From Tersicoccus solisilvae (GTDB lineage: Bacteria > Actinomycetota > Actinomycetes > Actinomycetales > Micrococcaceae): DNA of 64,000 nt. Shown piece by piece: positions 19,521 through 28,998 of this stretch. A program made the translations under genes and the position numbers. The notes under the pieces were generated by a model. The model ran no database searches. It saw nothing but the letters and a program-made list of their open reading frames with translations, and had not been told where the DNA came from. The stretch is taken from contig NZ_BMJI01000016.1 in NCBI RefSeq assembly GCF_014643255.1, positions 1 to 64,000 of the forward strand, given 5' to 3'. Numbering within the stretch: position 1 is the stretch's first letter; every line of letters starts with the position of its first letter.

Positions 19521-20603
19521 ATTAGCGATCCCCGAATCAATGATCGTATCCGCGTCCCCGAGGTGCGGCTCGTCGGGCCTGCCGGTGAGCAGGTGGGAAT
19601 CGTCCGCATCGAGGACGCCCTCCGACTGGCCGCAGAGTCCGATCTCGATCTGGTCGAGGTCGCGCCGCAGGCCAAGCCGCCCGTCGCGAAGCTGATGGAT
19701 TTCGGCAAGTACAAGTACGAGGCGGCGGTGAAGGCGCGCGAGGCGCGCAAGAACCAGACCAACACCGTGCTCAAGGAGATCCGGTTCCGGCTGAAGATCG
19801 ACAAGCACGACTACGAGACCAAGGTGGGCCACGCCCTGCGCTTCCTCGGTGCGGGCGACAAGGTCAAGGCCATGATCCAGTTCCGTGGCCGTGAGCAGCA
19901 GCGCCCCGAGATGGGCATCCGGCTGCTCGACCGGCTCGCGACGGACGTCGCCGAGGTCGGCTCGGTCGAGTCCACGCCCCGCATCGACGGACGCAACATG
20001 GTCATGGTCATCGGTCCGCTCAAGAACAAGGCCGACCAGCGTCGCGCCGCGCAGCGCGAGGAACGCCGCGAGTCGAAGCGGCGTCCGGACGAGCGGGTGG
20101 ACACGAGCGAGCAGGCCCCGATGACGCAGAGCATCGGCGATGCGCTCCGGTCCGCCGGAGCGGGCCAGGTCGCCGAGAGTGACACGGTCGCGGCGAGCCA
20201 GGTCGAGACCCCGCAGGTCGAGACGGCCGCTGCCGAGTCGGCTCCCGCCGCGACCGCGCCCGTGGAGACGGCGGCCCCCGAGGCCGCTGCTGCCGAGTCG
20301 ACTCCGGTCGAGACCGCGACGCCGGCCCAGCCGCAGGAGCCCGCCCCCGAGCGGAAGCCCGCGACGACGGCGCCCCGTCCGGCGTCGAGCCCCCGGCCCG
20401 CCGCGGCAGCGCCCCGGCAGGCAGCGCCGAAGCCGGCGACGCCCGCCGCGCACAAGCCGGCCGCTGCGGCGCCGAAGCCCACGGCGACGCCGCGACCGGC
20501 CGCCTCGGCCGGCACCGCGTCGCCCAAGCCCGCGGCGCCGAAGCCGGGAGCTCCCCGGCCGTCGGCCCCGAAGCCCGGCCCCACGCCGGGCGGGCGGAAG
20601 TAG
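19521..20603 (+). CDS. infC: Translation initiation factor IF-3
   Basis: IF-3 binds the 30S subunit and checks the start codon. The N-terminal motif [20 protein letters not shown] begins at an ATT codon (19521), with AGGAGC 5 nt upstream and no ATG or GTG in frame before the conserved start. IF-3 rejects non-standard starts, so the AUU codon allows feedback control, as known in E. coli. The two IF-3 domains end near residue 175. A tail of about 160 residues, rich in Ala, Pro, Lys and Thr, follows; such tails occur in some actinobacteria. It is first in infC-rpmI-rplT. Confidence 0.95.
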   Translation: MSDPRINDRIRVPEVRLVGPAGEQVGIVRIEDALRLAAESDLDLVEVAPQAKPPVAKLMDFGKYKYEAAVKAREARKNQTNTVLKEIRFRLKIDKHDYETKVGHALRFLGAGDKVKAMIQFRGREQQRPEMGIRLLDRLATDVAEVGSVESTPRIDGRNMVMVIGPLKNKADQRRAAQREERRESKRRPDERVDTSEQAPMTQSIGDALRSAGAGQVAESDTVAASQVETPQVETAAAESAPAATAPVETAAPEAAAAESTPVETATPAQPQEPAPERKPATTAPRPASSPRPAAAAPRQAAPKPATPAAHKPAAAAPKPTATPRPAASAGTASPKPAAPKPGAPRPSAPKPGPTPGGRK

Positions 20604-20712
20604 TCACCAACCCGCCCGGCGACACCGCCGGGCCACGCACGAACGGGTCCTGACCGGCCCCGAGGAACGCGCCGCGACCCGTCGCGGCTGCACGAGAGAA
20701 CGGAGACGGCAG

Positions 20713-20907
20713 ATGCCGAAGCAGAAGACCCACAGCGGGGCCAAGAAGCGATTCAAGGTCACCGGCAGCGGCAAGCTGCGCCGCCAGCAATCCAACATGC
20801 GCCACAACTTCGAGCGCAAGCCCAGCACCCTGACCCGGCGCCTGTCCGCGGACAAGGACGTGTCGGCAGCGGACACCAGGACCATCAAGCGGATGCTGGG
20901 TCTCTGA
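20713..20907 (+). CDS. rpmI: 50S ribosomal protein L35
   Basis: A 64-residue basic protein, [20 protein letters not shown], with the family hallmarks [12 protein letters not shown] and RHNFE. Second gene of the infC-rpmI-rplT operon. The start is fixed by the conserved N-terminus. Confidence 0.97.
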   Translation: MPKQKTHSGAKKRFKVTGSGKLRRQQSNMRHNFERKPSTLTRRLSADKDVSAADTRTIKRMLGL

Positions 20908-20978
20908 CCGTCAGACCCGCTCGAGACCACCATTCTCGGTGGGGTTCGTCCTCACCACAGATCTGAAGGAGTAAGCAC

Positions 20979-21365
20979 GTGGCACGTGTGAAGCGGGCGG
21001 TCAACGCCCACAAGAAGCGCCGGGAGACCCTGGACCGGGCGAGCGGCTACCGCGGTCAGCGGTCCCGCCTGTACCGGAAGGCCAAGGAGCAGGTCACCAA
21101 GTCGTTCACCTACAGCTACCGGGACCGTCGTGCCCGGAAGGGTGACTTCCGCCGGCTGTGGATCCAGCGCATCAACGCGGCGGCTCGCGCGAACGGCATC
21201 ACTTACAACCGCTTCATCCAGGGCCTGCGCCTGGCGGAGATCGAGGTCGATCGCCGCATGCTCGCCGAACTCGCGGTGAACGACGAGGCGGCCTTCACGG
21301 CGCTCGTCGCGCTCGCCAAGGACGCCCTGCCCGCCGACACGTCGGCGCCGGCCACCGCGGCCTGA
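20979..21365 (+). CDS. rplT: 50S ribosomal protein L20
   Basis: A 128-residue protein starting [16 protein letters not shown] with the typical [19 protein letters not shown] and [18 protein letters not shown] segments. L20 binds 23S rRNA early in 50S assembly and represses its own operon in some bacteria. GTG start with AAGGAG upstream. The last 10 residues, rich in Ala and Thr, are a variable tail. Confidence 0.97.
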   Translation: MARVKRAVNAHKKRRETLDRASGYRGQRSRLYRKAKEQVTKSFTYSYRDRRARKGDFRRLWIQRINAAARANGITYNRFIQGLRLAEIEVDRRMLAELAVNDEAAFTALVALAKDALPADTSAPATAA

Positions 21366-21457
21366 GGCACCCCATCTCGCGGGCGGAACGAGGCCCCGGC
21401 AGCACGCCGGACCGTCTCACGCCACCCCCGCCGACGGAGCGCCCGGACAGCGCCGTC

Positions 21458-22312
21458 ATGTCCCACCCCGGAGCAGACCGGGTCAGGGACGTGGCGCGAC
21501 TGGCCGGGCGCTCCGCGCGTTCGAAGCGGCGGTCGTTCCTCGCGGAGGGGCCGCAGGCCGTGCGCGAGGCGTTGCGCCGGCACCGGTCCGGTACCCCCAC
21601 CGTCGAGCAGGTCTTCGCCACCGACGAGGCGCTGGCGCGCCACCCCGAGCTGGCCGAGCCCACCGACGGCGTGACCCTGCGGCGCGTGACGGCCGACGTG
21701 CTCGCCGCCATGAGCGACACCGTCACCCCGCAGGGGGTCGTGGCCGTGTGCCGGATGCTCGACGTCGGCCTGGACGACGTGCTGGCGGGTTCACCGCGCC
21801 TGATCGCCGTCCTGTGCCAGGTGCGGGACCCCGGCAACGCGGGCACCGTCCTGCGCGCCGCCGACTCGGCCGGCGCGGACGCGGTGATCCTCACCCACGG
21901 CAGCGTCGACCTCTACAACCCGAAGGCCGTCCGCTCCACCGTCGGCTCCTTGTTTCACCTGCCGGTGGTGCTGGGGGTGCCCTTCGCGGACCTCGCGGTG
22001 CGGTTGCGGGAGGCCGGCGTGGCCGTCCTCGCGGCGGACGGCCACGGCGACGCGGACCTGGATGCGCTCCAGGACGCCTCGGCGGCCCGGCGCCTGGCCG
22101 GTTCGGCCCCCGACGACGAGGGGACCGGGCCGCGACTGGAGGCGCCGACCGCGTGGCTGTTCGGCAACGAGGCGCACGGCCTGGCCGAGGAGGAGCTGAC
22201 CGCGGCCGACGCGCGGGTCCGGGTGCCGGTGTACGGCGCGGCCGAGAGCCTGAACGTCGGCACGGCGGCCACGGTGTGTCTCTACGCGTCGGCGCGCGCC
22301 CAGCGTCGCTGA
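21458..22312 (+). CDS. SpoU/TrmH-family RNA 2'-O-methyltransferase
   Basis: A 284-residue SPOUT enzyme that probably methylates ribose in rRNA. The N-terminal substrate-binding domain (RSKRRSFLAEGPQAVREAL) is followed by the knotted catalytic domain with RDPGNAGTVLRAADSAGADA, LFGNEAHGL and ESLNVGTAATVCLY. A short insert (about residues 200-220) is unusual in composition only. The place after rplT is common in actinobacteria. It may be annotated as TsnR or RlmB in relatives; the target base is not clear from sequence. A strong hairpin follows. Confidence 0.9.
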   Translation: MSHPGADRVRDVARLAGRSARSKRRSFLAEGPQAVREALRRHRSGTPTVEQVFATDEALARHPELAEPTDGVTLRRVTADVLAAMSDTVTPQGVVAVCRMLDVGLDDVLAGSPRLIAVLCQVRDPGNAGTVLRAADSAGADAVILTHGSVDLYNPKAVRSTVGSLFHLPVVLGVPFADLAVRLREAGVAVLAADGHGDADLDALQDASAARRLAGSAPDDEGTGPRLEAPTAWLFGNEAHGLAEEELTAADARVRVPVYGAAESLNVGTAATVCLYASARAQRR

Positions 22313-22327
22313 CGCACCCCGACACGC

Positions 22328-22361
22328 AGAACGGCCCGGGCCATGTGGCCCGGGCCGTTCT
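22328..22361. terminator. Bidirectional terminator hairpin
   Basis: AGAACGGCCCGGGCC pairs perfectly with GGCCCGGGCCGTTCT across a 4-nt loop. It lies between the rRNA methyltransferase and the convergent GlsB gene, so it may serve both. Confidence 0.85.
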
Positions 22362-22379
22362 ACGTGTGTGGACGTGTCG

Positions 22380-22661
22380 TCAGCGACGGGTGCCTGCGCC
22401 CCGCCGACCCTGGATCCACTGCCAGATGAAGGCGACGATGACACCGCCGATGATGGCCCAGATGAGCGTCGCCCAGGAGAACGCCTGCTGGTTGGGCGCG
22501 AAGCCCAACGCGCTGCCGATCCAGCCACCGAGCAGCGCACCGACCAGGCCGAGAACCAGGGTGGCGATCCAGCCACCGCCCTGACGGCCGGGAAGGATGA
22601 GCTTGGCGATGGCGCCGGCCAGCAGGCCGATGATGATCCACGCGATGATGTTGCCGATCAT
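22380..22661 (-). CDS. GlsB/YeaQ/YmgE-family membrane protein
   Basis: A 93-residue protein with three hydrophobic segments and the Gly-rich motifs GLLAGAIAKLILPG and GLVGALLGGWIGSALG of the transglycosylase-associated (DUF) family. It is small, integral to the membrane and often linked to general stress. The ATG at 22661 has GGAGG upstream and removes 19 spurious residues of a longer frame. The divergent gap to the CDF gene contains GAACTATAGTTC (22674-22685), a perfect palindrome that could be an operator. Confidence 0.9.
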   Translation of the reverse strand: MIGNIIAWIIIGLLAGAIAKLILPGRQGGGWIATLVLGLVGALLGGWIGSALGFAPNQQAFSWATLIWAIIGGVIVAFIWQWIQGRRGAGTRR

Positions 22662-22673
22662 ATTGTTAGCCTC

Positions 22674-22685
22674 CGAACTATAGTT
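22674..22685. promoter_or_regulatory. Palindrome GAACTATAGTTC between divergent GlsB and CDF genes
   Basis: A 12-base perfect palindrome just upstream of the GlsB ribosome site. It may be an operator, or the TATAGT part a -10 box. Confidence 0.35.
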
Positions 22686-22831
22686 CTGATGCGGGTGTGA
22701 CGCCCCAACGCTAATCATACTGAGGGTATCCGCCCAACGCGGCGCGCCCGACGTGATGAGTTACGCTCCCTCTCGACGCGCCGGAGAACGCGGACGCAGC
22801 CGCTCATCACGGGACCCACAAGGAGCACTCC

Positions 22832-23809
22832 ATGTCCACCAAGGGTGGAAACACGGCCATCATCGCGGCGCTCGTCGCCAACCTGACCATCGCCGCGCTC
22901 AAGCTGCTGGCCTGGCTGCTGACCCGGTCGTCGTCGATGCTGGCCGAGGCCATCCACTCGGTCGCCGACTCCGGCAACCAGGTCCTGCTGCTGATCGGCG
23001 GCAAGCGCGCCGCCCGGCAGGCGAGCCCGCAGCACCCCTTCGGCTACGGCCGCGAGCGGTACCTCTACGCCTTCATCGTCTCCATCATCCTGTTCAGCGT
23101 CGGCGGTCTGTTCGCGCTGTTCGAGGCGTACGAGAAGGCTCACGACCCGCACCCGATCGAGGGCCCGTGGTGGTGGGTGCCGCTCGCCGTCCTCGTCGGC
23201 GCCATCATCGCCGAGGGCCGCTCCTTCTCCGTCGCGGTCCGCGAGTCGAACCACACCCGCGGCGACCGCTCGTGGTGGGCGTTCATCCGGACCGCGAAGG
23301 CGCCGGAACTGCCGGTGATCCTGCTCGAGGACACCGCCGCGCTGCTCGGCCTGGTGTTCGCCCTCGGCGGCGTGAGCCTGACGCTGCTGACCGGCAACGG
23401 GCTGTGGGACGCGGCCGGGACCGCCCTGATCGGCCTGCTGCTCGTCGCCGTCGCCGTCGTCCTCGCCGTCGAGACGAAGTCCCTGCTGCTGGGCGAATCC
23501 GCCAGCCGGGAGGACGTCGCCGCGATCGAGCGCGCCATCGAGGCGGACGACGCCACCCGGATCATCCACCTCAAGACCATGCACCTGGGTCCGGAGGAGC
23601 TGCTGGTGGCCGCCAAGATCGGGGTCGCCGCGTCCGCCACCGGCGCGGAGGTCGCGGCCGAGATCGATGCCGCCGAGGTGCGGATCCGCGAGGCCGTCCC
23701 GATCGCCCGGGTGATCTACCTGGAACCGGACATCCAGCACACCCCGGACGGTGGCCGCGACACCGGAGCCAGCGCGGTGGCGTCGGGCGAGGCGCCCGCC
23801 GCTCCCTGA
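22832..23809 (+). CDS. Cation diffusion facilitator family transporter
   Basis: A 325-residue CDF protein that exports divalent metal ions in exchange for protons. Membrane helices begin at residues 9-30; the metal-site motif SMLAEAIHSVADSGNQ is in helix 2, and a second site LLEDTAALLG in helix 5. The C-terminal cytoplasmic domain (about 205-300) is complete. Helix 5 carries E-D rather than H-D, which is seen in iron- or manganese-type branches, so zinc is not certain. AAGGAG precedes the ATG. Confidence 0.9.
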   Translation: MSTKGGNTAIIAALVANLTIAALKLLAWLLTRSSSMLAEAIHSVADSGNQVLLLIGGKRAARQASPQHPFGYGRERYLYAFIVSIILFSVGGLFALFEAYEKAHDPHPIEGPWWWVPLAVLVGAIIAEGRSFSVAVRESNHTRGDRSWWAFIRTAKAPELPVILLEDTAALLGLVFALGGVSLTLLTGNGLWDAAGTALIGLLLVAVAVVLAVETKSLLLGESASREDVAAIERAIEADDATRIIHLKTMHLGPEELLVAAKIGVAASATGAEVAAEIDAAEVRIREAVPIARVIYLEPDIQHTPDGGRDTGASAVASGEAPAAP

Positions 23810-23851
23810 CGCGGAAGTCCGTGGCCGCGAAACGGACGGTCACAATCATTA

Positions 23852-23889
23852 GAGGGAGGACGCGCCGCCGTGGCAACGCGTCCTCCCTC
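23852..23889. terminator. Terminator between convergent CDF and permease genes
   Basis: GAGGGAGGACGCG pairs with CGCGTCCTCCCTC over 13 bp with a 12-nt loop. It lies 42 bases after the CDF stop and 20 bases after the permease stop, and may stop both. Confidence 0.8.
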
Positions 23890-23909
23890 GTGTCCGGTCT
23901 CCCGGCAGG

Positions 23910-25487
23910 TCAGGCCTCCGGCCGCCGGTTGCGATCGACCGCGGGACGGTTGGCCAGCACCGGGTGGCGCCCGGTGACGCCCTCCCGTTCGGCGGCGGCG
24001 GCGTAGATGCCGTCGCGGGCGCGATACCAGCCGAGCACCAGCAGCGGGATGAGCACGATGACGGAGGCGAGCACCCAGCGCCCGGTCTCCGAGAAGCCCA
24101 TCGTCACGAGCACGAAGAGCAGGAACGCCAGGGTCAACCAGGCCGTGAACGGGGCCCCGAAGAGGCGGAACGAGGGCCGCTCGAGCAGCCCGGCGCGGGC
24201 GAGGCGATGCAGCTTCATCTGGCACAGCATGATCGTGGCCCACCCGCCGATGATGCCCAGCGCCGAGATCTCCAGGACGATCTCGAACGCCTGGGACGGC
24301 ACCAGCGCGTTGAGCCCGACGCCGAGCAGCGTCACGACCGCCGTCAGCAGGATGCCGCCGTAGGGCACGCCGTGCGAGCTCATCGCCGCCGTGAACTTCG
24401 GGGCGGAGCCGTTCAGGGACATCGACCGCAGGATGCGGCCGGTCGAGTACAGCCCGGCGTTCAGGCTGGACAGGGCCGCGGTCAGCACCACGAAGTTCAT
24501 CACCGACGCGGAGATCACGCCGGCCTCGGGGTTGCCGATGTGCGAGAAGAACGTCACGAAGGGCGAGACGCCCGCCTGGTACGACGTGAACGGCAGCAGC
24601 AGGGACAGCAGCAGCACCGAGCCGACGTAGAAGATCGCGATCCGGAAGATGACCGTGTTCACGGCCCGGGGCATGACCTCCCGCGGCTTCTCCGTCTCGC
24701 CCGCGGCGATGCCGACCAGCTCGATGGCGGCGTAGGCGAACACGACGCCGCTCACGGCCAGCAGCGGGGCGACGCTGCCGACGGGGAAGAACCCGGCGTT
24801 GTCGTTCCAGATCGAGAAGCCGGTCGCCCCGACGTCCGTCCGTGCGCCCGAGACCAGGAAGATGATGCCGATGACGAGGAACGCGACCAGTGCGGCCACC
24901 TTGATCAGGGCGAACCAGAACTCCATCTCGCCGAACATGCGCACCGACACGAGATTGAGCGCGAGCACGACGATGAGCGCGACCAGGGCGATCGCCCACT
25001 GCGGGACGGACTGCAGCGGGGACCAGTACTGGGCCCAGAACTTGACGTAGAGGGCGACGGCGGTGGTGTCCACGACGGAGGTGAACGCCCAGTTCAGCCA
25101 GTACAGCCAACCGGCGGCGTACGCCATCTTCTCGCCGTAGAACTCGCGGGCGTAGGAGACGAACGAGCCCGACGACGGGCGGTGCAGGACGAGTTCGCCC
25201 AGCGCCCGCAGGATGAGGAATGCGAAGAACCCGCACACCAAGTACACGAGCACGAGGGCGGGACCGGAACTGGCGAGCCGGCCGCCGGCGCCCATGAACA
25301 GGCCGGTGCCGATGGCGCCGCCGATGGCGATCATCTGGATCTGCCGGGGCGAGAGGGTCTTGTGGTAACCCTCCTCCTCGCTGCTGAAGTCGCGGACCGA
25401 CATCAGGGCGTCGCCGGTGAGTTCCCGTTGGTTCTCGAGGGAATCGGCGAAGTCGTGGTGCCGGTCGGCCTGAGGTCGATCAACCAT
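23910..25487 (-). CDS. Amino acid permease (APC superfamily, AnsP/GabP-like)
   Basis: A 525-residue integral membrane protein with 12 predicted helices. The helix-1 motif [19 protein letters not shown] and the [14 protein letters not shown] stretch are diagnostic of the amino acid permease family. The 40-residue N-terminus is charged and cytosolic. The sequence is close in style to L-asparagine permeases and GABA permeases, but substrate cannot be fixed. The promoter faces a 154-base gap before the next minus-strand gene, so it is likely a single-gene unit ending in the 23852-23889 hairpin. Confidence 0.9.
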   Translation of the reverse strand: MVDRPQADRHHDFADSLENQRELTGDALMSVRDFSSEEEGYHKTLSPRQIQMIAIGGAIGTGLFMGAGGRLASSGPALVLVYLVCGFFAFLILRALGELVLHRPSSGSFVSYAREFYGEKMAYAAGWLYWLNWAFTSVVDTTAVALYVKFWAQYWSPLQSVPQWAIALVALIVVLALNLVSVRMFGEMEFWFALIKVAALVAFLVIGIIFLVSGARTDVGATGFSIWNDNAGFFPVGSVAPLLAVSGVVFAYAAIELVGIAAGETEKPREVMPRAVNTVIFRIAIFYVGSVLLLSLLLPFTSYQAGVSPFVTFFSHIGNPEAGVISASVMNFVVLTAALSSLNAGLYSTGRILRSMSLNGSAPKFTAAMSSHGVPYGGILLTAVVTLLGVGLNALVPSQAFEIVLEISALGIIGGWATIMLCQMKLHRLARAGLLERPSFRLFGAPFTAWLTLAFLLFVLVTMGFSETGRWVLASVIVLIPLLVLGWYRARDGIYAAAAEREGVTGRHPVLANRPAVDRNRRPEA

Positions 25488-25641
25488 GGTGCTGCCTCCT
25501 CGTCGTGGTGATGAGCCGCCGGACGAGCCGACCCGGCCGCGGAATGGCGCCCACGCTAGTCCCGTCGCCAGCGCGGCGAAAGTGCGACGCGTTTCCGCGG
25601 GGTGAATTCGGCCGTCGCGCGCGTACCGGCGGTGCGCGCCC

Positions 25642-26910
25642 TCAGGCGGTCGCGCTGCCGCGTCGGCGCTGCCGCAGCACGCTCAGCCCGATGACGGGCA
25701 GGCCGGCGGCGGCGAGGATCGCGCCCATCACGATGGGGGCGACCAGTCCCAGCCCGAGGGAGATCACCACGCCGCCGAGGAAGGCGCCCAGGGCGTTCGC
25801 GATGTTCAGGGCCGAGTGGTTCAGCGCCGCGGCCAGGGTCTGGGCGTCGGCGGCGACGTCCATCAACCGCGCCTGCAGACCGGGCACGAGGACCGAGCCG
25901 CTCGCGCCGATCAGCAAGACCATGAGCAGGGCGGGCACGGGCCAGTGGACCAGCACCGCGAACACGGCCAGCAGGGCGCACGTCACGATCAGGCCCAGCA
26001 CGATGCCGCCGACCACGGACCGATCGGCCAGCCGTCCGCCGACCAGGTTGCCGAGCACCATGCCGAGCCCGTAGAGGCCCACGACGAGCGGGAGCCAGGC
26101 GGCGTCGAGCCCGGTCACCGTCGTCATGATCGGCCCGATGTAGGAGTACATGGCGAAGAAGCCGCCGAAGCCGACGACGCCGGTGAGCAGGGCGTACCAC
26201 ACCTGCGGCCGGCGCAGGGCGCCGAGCTCGCGCAGCGGGCTCGCGTTCGGGTCCGCGGGCAGGAACGGCACGATCCGGGCGATGAGCACGACGGCGAGGG
26301 CGCCGATCGCGGCGACGAACACGAACATCGTCCGCCACCCGAGCGCCTGGCCGAGCCAGGTGGCGATGGGCACCCCGATCACGTTGGCGACGGACAGGCC
26401 CATCATCACCATCGCGATGGCGTGGGCGCGGCGCGTGGCCGGCGCGAGCGACGCCGCGATCAGGGCGGCGACGCCGAAGTAGGCCCCGTGGGGAAGCCCG
26501 GCGATGAAGCGGGTGACGACGAGCCACGGGTAGGTGGGGGCGAAGAACGCGCTCAGGTTGCCCACGGTGAACAGCACCATCAGCCAGACGGCCAGGTGCT
26601 TGCGGGGGATCCTCGTGCCCAGGGTGGCGAGAACGGGAGCGCCGACGACGACGCCGAGGGCGTACGCGGAGATGACGTGACCGGCGTCGGAGATGCTCAC
26701 CGCCATGTCGTCGGCGACGTTCTGCAGCAGGCCCATCATGGCGAACTCGGTGACGCCGATGCCGAAGCCGCCCACCGCGAGGGCGAGGATCGCGTTGCGC
26801 AGGACTCGCGGCTGCGGCGCACGGACCACGGGATGGGATCCGGTGCGGGGAGCGGGGGAGGCGGTGGTCTGGTCGGCGCTCTGCGGAGCTGGCGGGGTCA
26901 CCGGCAGCAT
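25642..26910 (-). CDS. MFS efflux transporter, DHA1-type
   Basis: A 422-residue, 12-helix transporter with a proline-rich N-terminal tail of about 35 residues. [15 protein letters not shown] in helix 1 and [18 protein letters not shown] in the first loop fit the arabinose-efflux/AraJ branch of DHA1 drug or sugar exporters. The substrate is unknown. It is divergent from the MutT gene with only 24 bases between starts, so promoters must overlap. Confidence 0.85.
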   Translation of the reverse strand: MLPVTPPAPQSADQTTASPAPRTGSHPVVRAPQPRVLRNAILALAVGGFGIGVTEFAMMGLLQNVADDMAVSISDAGHVISAYALGVVVGAPVLATLGTRIPRKHLAVWLMVLFTVGNLSAFFAPTYPWLVVTRFIAGLPHGAYFGVAALIAASLAPATRRAHAIAMVMMGLSVANVIGVPIATWLGQALGWRTMFVFVAAIGALAVVLIARIVPFLPADPNASPLRELGALRRPQVWYALLTGVVGFGGFFAMYSYIGPIMTTVTGLDAAWLPLVVGLYGLGMVLGNLVGGRLADRSVVGGIVLGLIVTCALLAVFAVLVHWPVPALLMVLLIGASGSVLVPGLQARLMDVAADAQTLAAALNHSALNIANALGAFLGGVVISLGLGLVAPIVMGAILAAAGLPVIGLSVLRQRRRGSATA

Positions 26911-26922
26911 TCTAGGTCGCCC

Positions 26923-26928
26923 TACACT
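26923..26928 (+). promoter_or_regulatory. -10 box for a probable leaderless mutT-like transcript
   Basis: TACACT followed by 6 nt and the ATG. Confidence 0.5.
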
Positions 26929-26934
26929 GGCGCC

Positions 26935-27390
26935 ATGACCGATCGTGAGCGACCTCACCGTACCCGGGTGGTCGGGGCGGCACTGGTCGACGACGCCGCG
27001 TCGCCGCGCCGCCTGCTGGCGGCTCGCCGCACGGCGCCGCCGGCGCTCGCGGGGCGGTGGGAGTTCCCCGGCGGCAAGGTCGAACCCGGGGAGACCGGGG
27101 ACGTCGCGCTCGTCCGCGAGCTCGACGAGGAACTGGGTATCGACGTCGTGCTGCACGAGGAGCTGCCGGGTCCGCTCGAGGACGGTTGGCCCCTCACCGG
27201 GACCGCCACGATGCGGGTGTGGATCGCGACGACCGACGACGTGCCCCGGGCGCTGCAGGACCACGACGAGCTGCGCTGGGTGGACGTCGACGACCCCGCC
27301 GCCGTCACCGCGCTGCCCTGGATCCCGGCCGACCTGCCGATCGTCGAGGCCCTGCTGCGGCGGCTCACCGCCCTGCGCGTCGCTCAGTAG
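26935..27390 (+). CDS. MutT-type Nudix hydrolase
   Basis: A 151-residue (d)NTP pyrophosphohydrolase. The Nudix box GX5EX7REUXEEXGU is complete in [18 protein letters not shown] and the DEELGI that follows. The WEFPGGK stretch just before it is typical of MutT enzymes that remove 8-oxo-dGTP, which fits the repair genes elsewhere in the window. The N-terminal strand VVGAALVDD is normal, and the start is supported by the TACACT box. Confidence 0.9.
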   Translation: MTDRERPHRTRVVGAALVDDAASPRRLLAARRTAPPALAGRWEFPGGKVEPGETGDVALVRELDEELGIDVVLHEELPGPLEDGWPLTGTATMRVWIATTDDVPRALQDHDELRWVDVDDPAAVTALPWIPADLPIVEALLRRLTALRVAQ

Positions 27391-27462
27391 GCGTCGGGCC
27401 GCCGTGGCTGTCCGGCCGCCCGGCGGCTGTCCGTGGGCTGTTCGTCCGGCTTCGGAATCTCT

Positions 27463-27793
27463 ATCCGTGAGTTAGCGGTTGACGCCCGAATTGTGTGCTC
27501 AAAGAGCCCCGCTCTCGGGCGGAACCGGCTAACTCAGCGGTGGAAGGGCGCGCTTTCGGGCGGAACCGGCTAACTCAGCGATGGACGGAGTCGGCGGCGT
27601 CGTGGCGATGCCGGCCGGTGGGTGGTCCATCCGTGAGTTAGCGGTTCGTGCCCGAAAGGGGTGCTCAGAGAGCCCTGCTTTCGGGCGGAACCCGCTAAGT
27701 CAGCGGTGGACGGGCGCGCTTTCGGGCGGAACCCGCTAACTCAGCAGTGGCGAGCCCCGCTCTCGGGCGGAACCGGCTGTCTCAGCGAGGTGG
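27463..27793. repeat. Cluster of interspersed palindromic repeats
   Basis: Two full units (27463-27543 and 27629-27709) start with CCGTGAGTTAGCGGTT and end with a near reverse complement such as AACCGGCTAACTCAGCGG. Three extra right-half copies (27544-27584, 27710-27750 and about 27751-27793) follow with a 40-41 bp period; the last is diverged. The inner arms GCCCGAA and TCGGGC also pair. This fills the 417-base gap between the convergent MutT and radical SAM genes; no gene is seen. Confidence 0.85.
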
Positions 27794-27807
27794 CGCCTCA
27801 AAGCGGT

Positions 27808-28929
27808 TCAGAACAGCACCGGCTGCTCGGGCGCTGACAACGCGGACGACGCCGATGCGGCGTCGTGCGGTCGGCGGTCGCCGTCGGCACCGGCGGCGAC
27901 CGCCGACTCGGGCTCGTTCCGGAAGAACCGGGCGGATGAGCCCAGGCCGTGCCGACGCCGGAAGTAGCGGAGCCGGCCGGCCAGCCAGGTGGTGTAGTCC
28001 TTGCTCGCATACGTGCCGTTGCCGTAGAGCCGGCGGTACCGGCCCACGAGTTGCGGGTGTTCGGCGGCGAGCCAGCTGAACCACCACTCGCGTGCGCCCG
28101 GGCGCAGGTGCAGCGCGCCGGCGGTGACCCCGCTCGCGCCCGCCGCCGCGAGCGCGCCGAACAGCGTGTCCAGTGCCTCGTCCGTGTCGGTCAGCCAGGG
28201 CAGGATCGGCATCGCCATCACGCCGCACGGCAGTCCGGCGTCGCCCAGCCGACGGATCAGATCGAGCCGGGCGGCCGGCGTCGGCGTCCCCGGTTCGACG
28301 CGCCGCTGCAGCGCCGGGTCGACCATGGCCAGGGAGATGCCCACCCCGACCGGGACGTCCGTCGCCGCAGCGGTCAGTAGCGGCAGGTCCCGGGCCAGCA
28401 GCGTGCCCTTGGTCAGGATGGAGAACGGGGTGCCGGAGCCGGCGAGCTCGCGGATGATGCCGGGCATCAACCGGTAGCGCCCCTCGGCCCGCTGGTACGG
28501 GTCCGTGTTGGTGCCCAGCGCCACGTGCGGGCGCGCCCAGGACCGGCGGCGCACCTCGGCGTGCAACACCTCGACGGCGTTGACCTTGACGACGAGCTGA
28601 CTGTCGAAGTCCGGCCCGGCGTCCAGGTCCAGGTAGGTGTGCGTCTTGCGGGCGAAGCAGTACACGCAGGCGTGGGAGCAGCCGCGGTAGGGATTGATGG
28701 TCCAGGCGAACGGCATGGCCGACGTCGCCGGGACGTGGTTGAGCAGGCTCTTCGCATGCACCTCGTGGAACGTGATGCCCGCGAACTCCGGCGTGCGCAC
28801 CGACCGCTGCAGGCCCGCGAGCGGCAGCAGCGCGGGGGCGGGCACGGCGTCGGCCCCGGCCCGCCCAGGCGACCGCGCGGCCTCGACGGCTGCCGCGTCG
28901 GCCGCGATCGTCTGTCCGTCCCAGCGCAT
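27808..28929 (-). CDS. Rv2578c-family radical SAM protein
   Basis: A 373-residue radical SAM enzyme with the cluster motif C84-x3-C88-x2-C91 in YRGCSHACVYCFARKTHTY. It belongs to the SplB-related group typified by M. tuberculosis Rv2578c; the substrate is unknown. The ATG at 28929 was chosen because a perfect SOS box lies 9-24 bases upstream and would be coding in longer forms. The C-terminal 40 residues are variable. I recall that Rv2578c is listed in the mycobacterial LexA regulon, which agrees with this operator. Confidence 0.88.
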   Translation of the reverse strand: MRWDGQTIAADAAAVEAARSPGRAGADAVPAPALLPLAGLQRSVRTPEFAGITFHEVHAKSLLNHVPATSAMPFAWTINPYRGCSHACVYCFARKTHTYLDLDAGPDFDSQLVVKVNAVEVLHAEVRRRSWARPHVALGTNTDPYQRAEGRYRLMPGIIRELAGSGTPFSILTKGTLLARDLPLLTAAATDVPVGVGISLAMVDPALQRRVEPGTPTPAARLDLIRRLGDAGLPCGVMAMPILPWLTDTDEALDTLFGALAAAGASGVTAGALHLRPGAREWWFSWLAAEHPQLVGRYRRLYGNGTYASKDYTTWLAGRLRYFRRRHGLGSSARFFRNEPESAVAAGADGDRRPHDAASASSALSAPEQPVLF

Positions 28930-28961
28930 GCGCTCATTCGAACACACGTTCGAATGAGCGC
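28930..28961. promoter_or_regulatory. Perfect SOS box in a 32-bp palindrome
   Basis: TCGAACACACGTTCGA (28938-28953) is a perfect SOS box, and the symmetry extends to 14-base arms from GCGCTCAT to ATGAGCGC (28930-28961). It abuts the radical SAM start codon, so LexA would block initiation directly. Confidence 0.9.
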
Positions 28962-28998
28962 GCAAGCAGGAGCCGTGTCGCGGCGCGCCCGTTCCCGC

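Noticed and set aside
18753-20453. Long minus-strand frame joining DUF1844 with the infC antisense strand
   Set aside because: Only the 148 residues of DUF1844 look like protein; the rest is the reverse of infC and its leader.
27463-27793. CRISPR-like array
   Set aside because: Units are palindromic halves placed directly side by side; there are no unique spacers of constant size and no cas genes nearby.
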